From contig NZ_CP091788.1 in NCBI RefSeq assembly GCF_022024055.1, positions 1,550,001 to 1,614,000 on the forward strand: a stretch of DNA of 64,000 nt. The letters are read 5' to 3'. Positions 7,770-14,074 of the stretch are shown one piece after another (within the stretch, counting starts at the first letter, position 1; each line of letters begins with the position of its first letter). Source of the DNA: Prevotella sp. E2-28. Lineage in GTDB: Bacteria > Bacteroidota > Bacteroidia > Bacteroidales > Bacteroidaceae. Made by a program: the position numbers and the translations under genes. The notes below the pieces were generated by a model, which had not been told where the DNA came from, did no database searches, and worked only from the letters and a program-made list of their open reading frames with translations.

Positions 7770-8558
7770 ATGGCGCGTAGTACATTCTATTATCACCTCA
7801 AGCATCACAAGAAGCAAGACAAGTACAAGGAAGTAAAAGATATGATATACATCATATTCCATAAGCATAAAGGACGTTACGGATACCGGCGTATAACGCT
7901 GGAACTCCGTAAAGATGGCAGTCTTATCAATCACAAGACAGTCAAGAAGCTTATGGACGAAATGGAACTGAAGAGCGAGGTGAGGAAGGTGAAATTTCAC
8001 TCCTATAAAGGAGAAGTTGGCAAGACTGCGCCTAATATCATAGACAGGGATTTTACAGCAGAAATACCTTATCAGAAGCTGGCAACAGACGTGACCCAGA
8101 TGACGATAGGCGGACGCAAGATTTACCTGTCACCTATACTTGACATGTGCGATGGTGAGATCCTTGCATATTCAATCACAGAGAAGCCAAACATGGAAAT
8201 GGTACTCGGTATGCTCAACCAGATGTACAGGCGTATAAAGCTGCCTGAGGGTGTCGTATTGCACTCTGACCAAGGATGGCACTACCAGCACGTAGCCTAC
8301 CAGAATAGTCTAAAGAAACATGGCATTATCCAAAGCATGTCTCGCAAGGGAAATTGTCTGGATAACGCCATGATGGAGAATTTCTTTGGTCTCATGAAGT
8401 CAGAACTACTGTATTCTGGGAAGTACACATCAGCAGACGCCTTCATCAAAGACCTGATAGATTATATAGAATACTATAATAACGAGAGAATAAAACTGAG
8501 GCTTAATGGCATGTCGCCCGTACAATACAGGAAGATGCTTACTGCTTCGATTGTTTAA
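7770..8558 (+). CDS. IS3-family transposase OrfB (DDE integrase domain)
   Basis: The retroviral-integrase-like core has the catalytic triad: Asp in KLATDVTQM, Asp in VLHSDQGWHY, and Glu in NAMMENFFGLMKSEL, with the usual DD(35)E spacing. The preceding HTH_21-like segment contains GRYGYRRITLELRK. The end (YIEYYNNERIKLRLNGMSPVQYR) is the standard IS3 ending. The frame is open upstream of the shown ATG to the slippery tract at 7647-7654, so the active form is probably an OrfAB fusion made by -1 frameshifting. The product catalyses circularisation and insertion of the element. Confidence 0.93.
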   Translation: MARSTFYYHLKHHKKQDKYKEVKDMIYIIFHKHKGRYGYRRITLELRKDGSLINHKTVKKLMDEMELKSEVRKVKFHSYKGEVGKTAPNIIDRDFTAEIPYQKLATDVTQMTIGGRKIYLSPILDMCDGEILAYSITEKPNMEMVLGMLNQMYRRIKLPEGVVLHSDQGWHYQHVAYQNSLKKHGIIQSMSRKGNCLDNAMMENFFGLMKSELLYSGKYTSADAFIKDLIDYIEYYNNERIKLRLNGMSPVQYRKMLTASIV

Positions 8559-8584
8559 CTGTCCAAACTTTGGGGTTCACTTCA

Positions 8585-9045
8585 GACTTGTCACAATAAC
8601 TGGTAAGGGACAGAAAACCAGGATGTGTCCATTATGGGCAAAGACTTGTAGAGTGCTGCGCAATTTGATTGGTACGAGAGGCGAGTCAGAGTTTCTATTT
8701 ACGAATCGTTTTGGAAACCCAATAACTCGCTATGGTATTTATGAAATGGTCACTAAGTATGGGAAAGCAATTGAATCGCAATATCCCGCAGTAAAGGAGA
8801 AACGGCTCAGCCCTCATACCATCAGGCATACCACAGCCTCTCATTTGTTACAGGCTGGGGTAGACATAAATACTATTCGCGCCTGGCTTGGCCATGTGTC
8901 AATAGAAACCACCAACCAATATGCAGAAATTAATATGAAAATGAAAATTGAAGCAATTGAGATATGTAACATTGTAAATGTCAAAATTCCCAAGCGTCAT
9001 TGGCGTGATGATAAAGGACTAATGGATTTTCTCATAAGCATTTAA
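8585..9045 (+). pseudogene. Tyrosine recombinase, C-terminal half only
   Basis: The frame reads LVTITGKGQKTRMCPL just after the IS, then HTIRHTTASHLL (catalytic H-x-x-R), LGHVSIETTNQY (catalytic His and nucleophile Tyr). These are the last three catalytic elements of a tyrosine integrase. The N-terminal DNA-binding domain and the first catalytic Arg are missing. Removing the IS and one GAC copy does not restore them: upstream the frame soon meets a TGA inside the methyltransferase 3' end. The gene was therefore truncated before the IS arrived. An apparent start inside the IS right end is not meaningful. Confidence 0.85.
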
Positions 9046-9052
9046 TTTACTC

Positions 9053-9143
9053 GTAGTGTGGTAAAATTATGTTGGGTAAACTATTGAAATTTTGCAGCAA
9101 CAGGGGCTATTCAGATGCATGCCCACATATTTTACTACACTAC
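9053..9143. repeat. Imperfect inverted repeat next to the recombinase (att- or end-like)
   Basis: The arms are 9053-9076 (starting GTAGTGTGGTAAAAT) and 9121-9143 (whose complement starts GTAGTGTAGTAAAAT). They pair over about 22 positions with one mismatch and two small gaps, and are separated by 44 bases. Lying just after the integrase stop and just before the homologous gene tail, they may be the recombination end or attachment site of the lost element. Confidence 0.5.
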
Positions 9144-9147
9144 ATAA

Positions 9148-9267
9148 TGGGTGAAGGCGAATCGGAAGGCGCTTAATACGGGGAGGTTGAAGGTAGAGAG
9201 GGTAGAGATGTTTAAAAAATTGCTGGCGTTATCGGAGCAATATAGAAAAAAGAATCAATATGAATAG
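9148..9267 (+). pseudogene. 3' remnant of a helicase-associated-type small gene
   Basis: Forty codons from TGG to TAG read WVKANRKALNTGRLKVERVE to YRKKNQYE, homologous to the tail of the frameshifted gene near the window start. The 5' part is missing: homology stops at the inverted repeat, where an in-frame TAA precedes the Trp. This looks like a target gene cut by the arrival of the recombinase element. Confidence 0.6.
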
Positions 9268-9271
9268 AATG

Positions 9272-9300
9272 AGAAAAGTCAGCCGAGGGCTGGCTTTTCT
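9272..9300 (+). terminator. Stem-loop AGAAAAGTCAGCC / GGCTGGCTTTTCT
   Basis: A 13-bp stem with one G-T pair and a 3-base loop is followed by a T-containing tract, just after the stop of the gene remnant. It is consistent with an intrinsic terminator. Confidence 0.6.
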
Positions 9301-9313
9301 TGGTATGAAAAAT

Positions 9314-9351
9314 GATCCCAAAAGGTTGTAACCATACAACCTTTTGGGATC
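9314..9351. terminator. Perfect 17-bp hairpin, bidirectional terminator
   Basis: GATCCCAAAAGGTTGTA and its exact complement enclose ACCA. T-rich sequence follows on the plus strand (GTTTTCG) and on the minus strand (complement of GAAAAAT). It sits between the plus-strand island remnants and the converging minus-strand MGMT gene. Confidence 0.85.
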
Positions 9352-9400
9352 GTTTTCGTATATTCGTCAGGGAATAAATGATTTGATTGAAAGAAAATTG

Positions 9401-9739
9401 TTACCCCAATTCCGGCTCCCAAAGGTACCGCAGCATATCCACATGCCCGTTGCTCTTAAAGGTCACACCCTCTTCTTCCAACAACGTCCGCTGGCGAGAC
9501 CACCCTGGGGCTGTGCGGCCTTCTTTATTGACTACTCGATGACAGGGCAAGTTCTCAGCTCCAGGAGTATATCGTAATGTGCGACCTACCATACGTGAAT
9601 GACTGGGCCAACCTGCTAGGGCAGCAATATGTCCATACGTAGTTACTCGACCACGAGGAATCTGGCTGACGATGTTCAGCACATCATCACCAAACTTCCT
9701 CGCCTGTTCTGGTGTCATCCTATCGGGATAGTCCTTCAT
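9401..9739 (-). CDS. MGMT-family O6-alkylguanine alkyltransferase-like protein
   Basis: At 112 residues this is the single-domain form, lacking the N-terminal domain of Ada/Ogt. It has the helix-turn-helix segment GRVTTYGHIAALAG, the arginine-finger region SRMVGRTLRYTP, and the active-site motif PCHRV at 65-69 with Cys66. Because the reactive Cys is present, real alkyl transfer is possible, unlike in Trp-containing ATL proteins. Enzymes of the family repair O6-alkylguanine suicidally. Two more alkylation-repair-type genes (AlkD-like and AlkZ-related) lie nearby on the other strand, which makes a repair cluster plausible. Confidence 0.88.
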   Translation of the reverse strand: MKDYPDRMTPEQARKFGDDVLNIVSQIPRGRVTTYGHIAALAGWPSHSRMVGRTLRYTPGAENLPCHRVVNKEGRTAPGWSRQRTLLEEEGVTFKSNGHVDMLRYLWEPELG

Positions 9740-9852
9740 TCTATCTAGTTATTCACGTTGCGAATATACAACTTTTTTGCGAGATAATCGCTTTTGTTAC
9801 ATGGAAAATGAAGAATCTTTCATGTTTTTGATGAGATTTGTGGAAAAATGAT

Positions 9853-9860
9853 TATCTTTG
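9853..9860 (+). promoter_or_regulatory. sod promoter -7 box
   Basis: TATCTTTG matches TAnnTTTG and lies 28 bases before the sod ATG at 9889. It falls inside the longest open frame (ATG at 9838), which shows that the longer start is wrong. Confidence 0.7.
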
Positions 9861-9888
9861 TCGCATATTAACTTCAAACCTATGTGAT

Positions 9889-10509
9889 ATGAAAGAAATC
9901 GAATTGATGGCATTGCCGTATGCATTGGATGCATTGGAGCCGGTAATTAGTAAGCAGACGCTGGAGTTTCATCATGGGAAGCATCTGGCGGGGTATGTGA
10001 ATAATCTTAATGGGCTTATGCCTGGGAGCGGATTCGAGGAGGCTTCGCTGGAAGAGATTGTGCTGAAGGCTCAGGGCGGTATGCTGAATAACGCTGGGCA
10101 GATTATGAATCACAATCTGTATTTCGGACAATTCTTCGACAAGCGAAGCGGCAAAGCCGAGCGCGCGGGGGAGCCAAGCAAACTGGCTCCCTCAGGACAA
10201 TTGGCTGAGGCCATCGTGCGCGACTTTGGGTCGCTTGAGGCGTTCAAGGAGGAGTTTCAGAAGAAGGGCGCTACGCTCTTTGGCTCTGGCTGGGTGTGGT
10301 TGTCTGCTGATAAGGATGGTAAGCTCGTGATTACTCAGGAGACTAATGCGGCCAATCCTATTCAGAAGGGTTTGAAGCCGCTGCTGACCTTCGACGTGTG
10401 GGAGCATGCGTATTATCTTGACTATCAGAACCGTCGTCCTGATCATCTTGCTGCCCTCTGGCAGATTATTGACTGGAACGTCATCGAACAACGCTATCAG
10501 AACAAATAA
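9889..10509 (+). CDS. sod: Fe/Mn superoxide dismutase
   Basis: The 206-residue enzyme converts superoxide to oxygen and peroxide in the cytoplasm. Metal ligands are visible: His in EFHHGKH (28/29), His in MNHNLYF (75), and Asp and His in the FDVWEHAYYLDYQN signature. Between the second ligand region and the C-terminal domain, where relatives read roughly FxPxGGG then a helix, this protein has about 18 extra residues (FDKRSGKAERAGEPSKLAPS). They are encoded by a GC-rich repeat with its own 8-bp hairpin at 10169-10191. The ATG at 9889 was chosen because the upstream ATG precedes the promoter. Rubrerythrin follows 43 bases downstream and may be co-expressed. Confidence 0.93.
   Translation: MKEIELMALPYALDALEPVISKQTLEFHHGKHLAGYVNNLNGLMPGSGFEEASLEEIVLKAQGGMLNNAGQIMNHNLYFGQFFDKRSGKAERAGEPSKLAPSGQLAEAIVRDFGSLEAFKEEFQKKGATLFGSGWVWLSADKDGKLVITQETNAANPIQKGLKPLLTFDVWEHAYYLDYQNRRPDHLAALWQIIDWNVIEQRYQNK
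10142..10195 (+). repeat. GCCGAGCG repeat inserted in frame in sod
   Basis: The stretch contains AAGCGGCAAAGCCGAGCG, the same motif as near 668 and, inverted, near 17,730. A hairpin GGGAGCCA/TGGCTCCC follows at 10169-10191. It adds residues without breaking the frame. Confidence 0.6.
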
Positions 10510-10552
10510 AATATTTAATTATCATATTTTATAACCAACAAAAAAGAGACTT

Positions 10553-11095
10553 ATGAAAGAACTGAAAGGAACAAAGACCGAGCAGAACCTCAAGGAGGCT
10601 TTTGCAGGCGAGAGTATGGCACGCAACAAGTACACGTATTTTGCTTCTAAGGCCAAGAAGGATGGCTACGTGCAGATAGCTGCTATCTTTGAGGAGACAG
10701 CTGCCAACGAGAAGGAGCACGCGAAGATGTGGTATAAGTACCTGAATGGCGGAAGCGTGAGTGATACAAAGACGAACCTGGCGGATGCTGCCAATGGTGA
10801 GAACTTCGAATGGACGGACATGTATGCGCGTATGGCCCAGGAGGCTCGTGAGGAGGGCTTCGACGAGATTGCCGAGAAGTTCGAACAGGTTGGCGCTATC
10901 GAGAAGCATCACGAGGAGCGTTATCGCAAGCTGCTGAAGAACATCGAGGATGCTGTGGTATTCTCTCGTGAGGATGATGTCATCTGGCAATGCAGCAACT
11001 GTGGTCATATCGTCATTGGCAAGAAGGCTCCCGAGGTGTGTCCTACCTGCGACCATCCACAGAGCTATTTCCAGATTAAGGCTAGTAATTATTAG
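10553..11095 (+). CDS. rbr: Rubrerythrin
   Basis: The 180-residue protein has the classical order: an N-terminal ferritin-like diiron four-helix bundle with Glu and ExxH ligands ([14 protein letters not shown] and [17 protein letters not shown]), then a C-terminal rubredoxin-like domain with two CxxC pairs (CSNCGH and CPTCDH). It acts as an NADH-linked hydrogen peroxide reductase in anaerobes. Its position after sod suggests a superoxide-to-water detoxification pair. The start is well placed after an A-rich leader. A second, reversed-order rubrerythrin lies near 47 kb. Confidence 0.95.
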   Translation: MKELKGTKTEQNLKEAFAGESMARNKYTYFASKAKKDGYVQIAAIFEETAANEKEHAKMWYKYLNGGSVSDTKTNLADAANGENFEWTDMYARMAQEAREEGFDEIAEKFEQVGAIEKHHEERYRKLLKNIEDAVVFSREDDVIWQCSNCGHIVIGKKAPEVCPTCDHPQSYFQIKASNY

Positions 11096-11130
11096 TTTAC
11101 TGTTTACTGTTTACCGTTTATAGTTTAAAA
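11096..11130 (+). repeat. TTTACTG heptamer array, left of the four-helix-bundle gene
   Basis: Four to five copies of TTTACTG/TTTACCG-type heptamers fill the gap after rubrerythrin. The complementary orientation of the array occurs right after the next gene. Confidence 0.8.
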
Positions 11131-11140
11131 GTTTAGGGTT

Positions 11141-11518
11141 ATGGCGTACGCATTTGAAAATATGAAAGCTTGGCAAGAGGCTCGCAAGTTAGTGGTAGAC
11201 GTTTATCGCTTGCTTGATGGGTTTCCGAAATTTGAAACATATGCTCTTTGTGATCAGATAAGAAGATCTGTCGTTTCGGTTTCTTCAAACCTCGCAGAGG
11301 GGAGTGGACGGTTTTCATTAAAGGAACAACTCCATTTCTATGAGATTTCATATGGTTCATTGATGGAGGCCTACAATCAGTTAATAATAGCTGCAGATCT
11401 AAATTATATAGGTGCTGACAATCTTGAAGAGCTAAGACCACAGATAGATACTGTGGCACGTATGCTAAACGGATTACGGTCATCACTCATAAAGAAAGAA
11501 AACAACAGTAAACCATAA
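11141..11518 (+). CDS. Four-helix-bundle protein (23S rRNA intervening-sequence type)
   Basis: The 125-residue product matches the TIGR02436-like family: AFENMKAWQEARKLVVDVYRLL, then FALCDQIRRSVVSVSSNLAEG (here ALCDQIRRSVVSVSSNLAEG) and a GSLMEAYNQL helix. Members are related to the proteins encoded in rRNA intervening sequences and to Avd of diversity-generating retroelements. Cellular function is unknown. The gene lies in the same direction as its neighbours and is tightly bracketed by heptamer arrays of opposite orientation, as if it were an inserted cassette. A relative with the same bracket occurs at 44,347. Confidence 0.87.
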   Translation: MAYAFENMKAWQEARKLVVDVYRLLDGFPKFETYALCDQIRRSVVSVSSNLAEGSGRFSLKEQLHFYEISYGSLMEAYNQLIIAADLNYIGADNLEELRPQIDTVARMLNGLRSSLIKKENNSKP

Positions 11519-11550
11519 ACGGTAAACGGTAAACAGTAAACGGTAAACAA
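11514..11550 (+). repeat. GTAAACG/GTAAACA heptamer array, right of the four-helix-bundle gene
   Basis: About five copies of AAACGGT/AAACAGT, the reverse complement of the array left of the gene. The array overlaps the gene's stop codon region. Confidence 0.8.
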
Positions 11551-11553
11551 AAC

Positions 11554-12411
11554 ATGACAGCCCGGGAAATCATTGCCTTTATGGAGTCGCTGCAGAATGA
11601 AGAGCAGCGACGGATACTCATGGGGTTCTTTAAGACGGGGCCTGGTGAGTATGGCGAGGGCGATGAGTTCCTAGGGTTGAAGGTGCCACAGACACGTGAG
11701 GTGGTAAAAAACGTATGGAAGGATTTTCCCCTGAGCGAGGTGCCCGAGTTACTCATGTCGAAATGGCATGAGGTGAGGCTCTGCGGCTTGCTGATACTGG
11801 TGGCGAAGTTCGAGAAACTGGCCACTAAGCGACTGGAGAATGACGAGAAGGCTATCTGTGGGCGAGATGAGATCCTCACGATGTACCTTCAGTATGCTGA
11901 GCAGGCGAACAACTGGGACCTCGTAGATTTGTCCGTCCATAAAATCCTTGGTCATTGGCTGCTACTGCCAACTCATCTAGGGAATAGTCTTTTTTCTAAG
12001 GAATTAAGGAATCAAGGAATTATTCCTATATTCTTGCTTGGGCAAGCGTCTCATGGAGCCGAGCGCCCAGATTCCTTAGACAATAGAAACCTTAGAATCA
12101 AAATACTCGACTCCTTAGCACAAAGTGACAACCTCTGGAAGCAGCGCATGAGCATGGTTTGTTCGTGGAAGACTTCTCAGATGGGCGATCCGTCGTGGTG
12201 CCTGCGTTATGCAGAGGTTCATTTGCATCATCCGCATGACTTGATGCATAAGGCCGTGGGCTGGATGCTGCGTGAGATGGGTAAGCGTTGCTCGATGGAC
12301 TTATTAAGAGAATTCCTTCACCAGCATGCCCACGAGATGCCTCGCACCATGCTGCGCTATGCTATCGAGAAGATGCCTGAGCAGGAACGCCAGTATTGGA
12401 TGAAAAGATAA
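11554..12411 (+). CDS. DNA alkylation repair protein (AlkD-like HEAT-repeat glycosylase)
   Basis: The 285-residue protein follows the AlkD pattern: EFLGLKVPQTREVVK near 38-52, WHEVRLCGLLILV (71-83), NNWDLVDLSVHKILG (119-133), DNLWKQRMSMVCSW (192-205) and MPRTMLRYAIEKM near the end. AlkD-type enzymes remove bulky N3- and N7-alkylpurines using HEAT repeats. Residues 142-182 are an insertion relative to my memory of the family: they join NWDLVDLS...LGHWLL to ...ILDSLAQSDNLW and are partly encoded by a GAGCCGAGCG repeat. The AlkZ-related gene follows after 12 bases, probably in the same transcript. Confidence 0.87.
   Translation: MTAREIIAFMESLQNEEQRRILMGFFKTGPGEYGEGDEFLGLKVPQTREVVKNVWKDFPLSEVPELLMSKWHEVRLCGLLILVAKFEKLATKRLENDEKAICGRDEILTMYLQYAEQANNWDLVDLSVHKILGHWLLLPTHLGNSLFSKELRNQGIIPIFLLGQASHGAERPDSLDNRNLRIKILDSLAQSDNLWKQRMSMVCSWKTSQMGDPSWCLRYAEVHLHHPHDLMHKAVGWMLREMGKRCSMDLLREFLHQHAHEMPRTMLRYAIEKMPEQERQYWMKR
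11976..12110 (+). repeat. In-frame insertion with GCCGAGCG motif in the AlkD-like gene
   Basis: The stretch contains short self-similar pieces (AAGGAATTAAGGAATCAAGGAATT), then GGAGCCGAGCGCCCAG and a complementary ATTCCTTAG. The outer pieces AAGGAAT/ATTCCTT are complementary, so the insertion could fold as a hairpin. It keeps the reading frame. Confidence 0.5.
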
Positions 12412-12423
12412 CCTTCTGTAGAT

Positions 12424-13092
12424 ATGAAAAACATCGAGATACACAGTTGTCCGGAGTTGATGGACCTCATCCAGGAGGTGGGCTTTCTGCCGCTGCTGGA
12501 TAGTGGCATCAGGGGCTATTCTGCCGAGGAACTTGTGGATGAAGACTGCCGCTATGTCGTCTTTGACGATGGCGGGTGGGACTGGCCCCTGTGGAAGTGG
12601 AAAGGCCCTATCGTCACCGAGGGGCGCTGTGTCTATGGCAAGTTCTTTGCTGGCAAGGCAGGCTTCGTGAGCAAGGACTGGTGGCCCGACCTATGCAACT
12701 ATCGTCGCGCTTCAAGACCTGCGCCTGTCGAGGGTTCTATCGATGAGGCCATCCTGCTGACCTTGGCTGAGCATGGCAGTCTGATTACCCGCGAACTACG
12801 TGCAGCCTGTGGCTTCGATGGCCCAAAGATGCGTAGCAAGTTCGATGGCTACGTGACGCGCCTGCAGATGGCCTGTCGCATTGTGACAGAGGACTTCGTG
12901 TATCCCACTGACAAGCATGGACGTGAATATGGCTGGGGCTGGTCGTTGTTGACAACCCCAGAGCGACTGTTTGGTCGCGAGATGTGTCGATGTGAGCGCA
13001 CACCTCAGGAGTCCTATGAGCGGATGTTTGAGCACCTGCACAGCCTATTGCCAGAGGCCACCGACAAGCAGATTGTGAAGCTGATAAAGTGA
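12424..13092 (+). CDS. AlkZ-related winged-helix protein
   Basis: The 222-residue protein matches a family I know as AlkZ-related (after the YcaQ/AlkZ glycosylases). It begins with LIQEVGFLPLL, then WPLWKWKGPIVTEGRCVYGKFF and KAGFVSKDWWPDLCNYRR, and has a winged-helix part, ITRELRAACG...KFDGYVTRLQMACRIV. The end reads YGWGWSLLTTPERLFG. AlkZ proteins unhook interstrand crosslinks, but this shorter relative is not characterised to my knowledge. It probably shares a transcript with the AlkD-like gene. Confidence 0.8.
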   Translation: MKNIEIHSCPELMDLIQEVGFLPLLDSGIRGYSAEELVDEDCRYVVFDDGGWDWPLWKWKGPIVTEGRCVYGKFFAGKAGFVSKDWWPDLCNYRRASRPAPVEGSIDEAILLTLAEHGSLITRELRAACGFDGPKMRSKFDGYVTRLQMACRIVTEDFVYPTDKHGREYGWGWSLLTTPERLFGREMCRCERTPQESYERMFEHLHSLLPEATDKQIVKLIK

Positions 13093-13116
13093 AGATTTCT
13101 GCCAAAAAGTTCTTTA

Positions 13117-13557
13117 TCAAATAAGAAGATCATTTTGGCGGGGAGGCTGAAGCGTGGCATACTCCTCGCTGGCGATGAAGCAGGGGCAGGACTTGGTGAC
13201 ACCTGGCAGCTCACAGTGCCCTAAAATATAGGCATCGGGATAATCTACTTTCAGTGAGCGGATCAGATGCCAGAGGGAGGTTTTCTGCTCGGGCGTGCGT
13301 GTGTCTGTTTCCTCACCTTTTTCGTTGAGCCCTCCCTCATAGCAGATGCCGATAGAGTGCTCGTTGTAATGCTTGGCATGGGCTCCTACTAGTTGCTCAT
13401 GGCGAGTCTGATAGACCTGGCCATCGCGGGTGATGTAATAGTGGTAGCCGGTGAAGCCGAAGCGTTCCTGATGGCAGGCTATCAGGGAGGTGACGGGGAA
13501 GGGCTTGTTGCAGCGGGTGGCGCTGCAGTGAACAATAATCAGATGAATCTTTCGCAT
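13117..13557 (-). CDS. N-acetylmuramoyl-L-alanine amidase (amidase_2/PGRP type)
   Basis: The 146-residue enzyme has the T7-lysozyme-like fold: IIVHCSATR (zinc His), GFTGYHYYITRDGQVYQTR, VGAHAKHYNEHSIGICYEGG and ILGHCELPGVTKSCPCF (second zinc His and a Cys). These enzymes cut the amide bond between N-acetylmuramic acid and L-alanine. There is no signal peptide, so it resembles a phage endolysin. The gene is preceded, five bases away, by a smalltalk peptide gene and then an HU-like gene, a recurrent Bacteroidales set. Confidence 0.92.
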   Translation of the reverse strand: MRKIHLIIVHCSATRCNKPFPVTSLIACHQERFGFTGYHYYITRDGQVYQTRHEQLVGAHAKHYNEHSIGICYEGGLNEKGEETDTRTPEQKTSLWHLIRSLKVDYPDAYILGHCELPGVTKSCPCFIASEEYATLQPPRQNDLLI

Positions 13558-13562
13558 AGGCG

Positions 13563-13658
13563 CTACATACAGCTGGTTACGCCAAGCGCGGTGGCGATGG
13601 CAGAGAGGATACTAATCAAGGTTTGAATGGTGAATTTCCAGAATTCTTTCTTTTTCAT
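13563..13658 (-). CDS. Smalltalk protein (31 residues)
   Basis: A short ORF reads MKKKEFWKFTIQTLISILSA, continuing to a C-terminal TSCM. This is the known smalltalk peptide of Bacteroidales: basic start, WKFTIQTLISILSAIATALG transmembrane stretch, and Cys near the end. It lies directly upstream of the amidase gene on the same strand, which is its usual partner. It may help export or regulate the amidase in a holin-like way; that is inference. Confidence 0.9.
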   Translation of the reverse strand: MKKKEFWKFTIQTLISILSAIATALGVTSCM

Positions 13659-13673
13659 TTTCTTTTTGTTTTT

Positions 13674-14067
13674 AGTTTGTAAATTAAAGTTCGCACTGAT
13701 ATTTTTTAAAAAGGTCGCACAGATAACACAGATGGCACAGATTTTGATTCACTAAAGTGAATCGGAGCTAGCGCCGCAAAAGATTATCCGCATGGTTTTC
13801 GAAGAAAAGGATCTGTGTTATCTGTGGAATCTGTGCGACCTAAAAAATACTAGCTCTGTGTGAGCTAAAAAGTTTGTAAATTAAAGTTCGCACTGATATT
13901 TTTTAAAAAGGTCGCACAGATAACACAGATGGCACAGATTTTGATTCACTAAAGTGAATCGGAGCTAGCGCTGCAAAAGATTATCCGCATGGTTTTCGAA
14001 GAAAAAGATCTGTGTCATCTGTGTAATCTGTGCGACCTAAAAAATACTAGCTCTGTGTGAGCTAAAA
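13674..14067. repeat. 197-bp tandem duplication with long inverted repeats
   Basis: Two almost identical units (13674-13870 and 13871-14067) differ at only a few positions. Each has arms GGTCGCACAGATAACACAGA and the matching CTGTGCGACC side, forming an imperfect stem of about 30 bp. An inner GATTCACTAAAGTGAATC hairpin and a GAGCTAGC/AGCTCTGTGTGAGCT element are also present. The array fills the gap between the smalltalk and HU-like genes, so each copy would be transcribed in their shared leader. Confidence 0.9.
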
Positions 14068-14074
14068 AGAATGT

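Larger units (their letters stand above)
7145..8584 (+). mobile_element. IS3-family (IS150-like) insertion sequence, complete
   Basis: The 1440-bp element has imperfect 25-bp terminal inverted repeats at 7145-7169 and 8560-8584 (21 of 25 positions match; both begin TGAAGTGAACCC). A 3-bp direct duplication GAC flanks it (7142-7144 and 8585-8587), as expected for the IS150 group. It holds overlapping-frame orfA and orfB with an A-rich frameshift site. Both frames are intact, so it may be active. It separates the methyltransferase gene from a truncated recombinase. Confidence 0.93.

Noticed and set aside
8506..8584. Recombinase start inside the IS right end
   Set aside because: The residues come from IS DNA in another frame; the recombinase is truncated, not a short gene.
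9838..9888. Longer N-terminus of superoxide dismutase
   Set aside because: The extension would encode the -7 box TATCTTTG and does not resemble SOD sequence.
13393..13626. Plus-strand ORF opposite the amidase and smalltalk genes
   Set aside because: It is a shadow of two genes with strong family matches on the minus strand.
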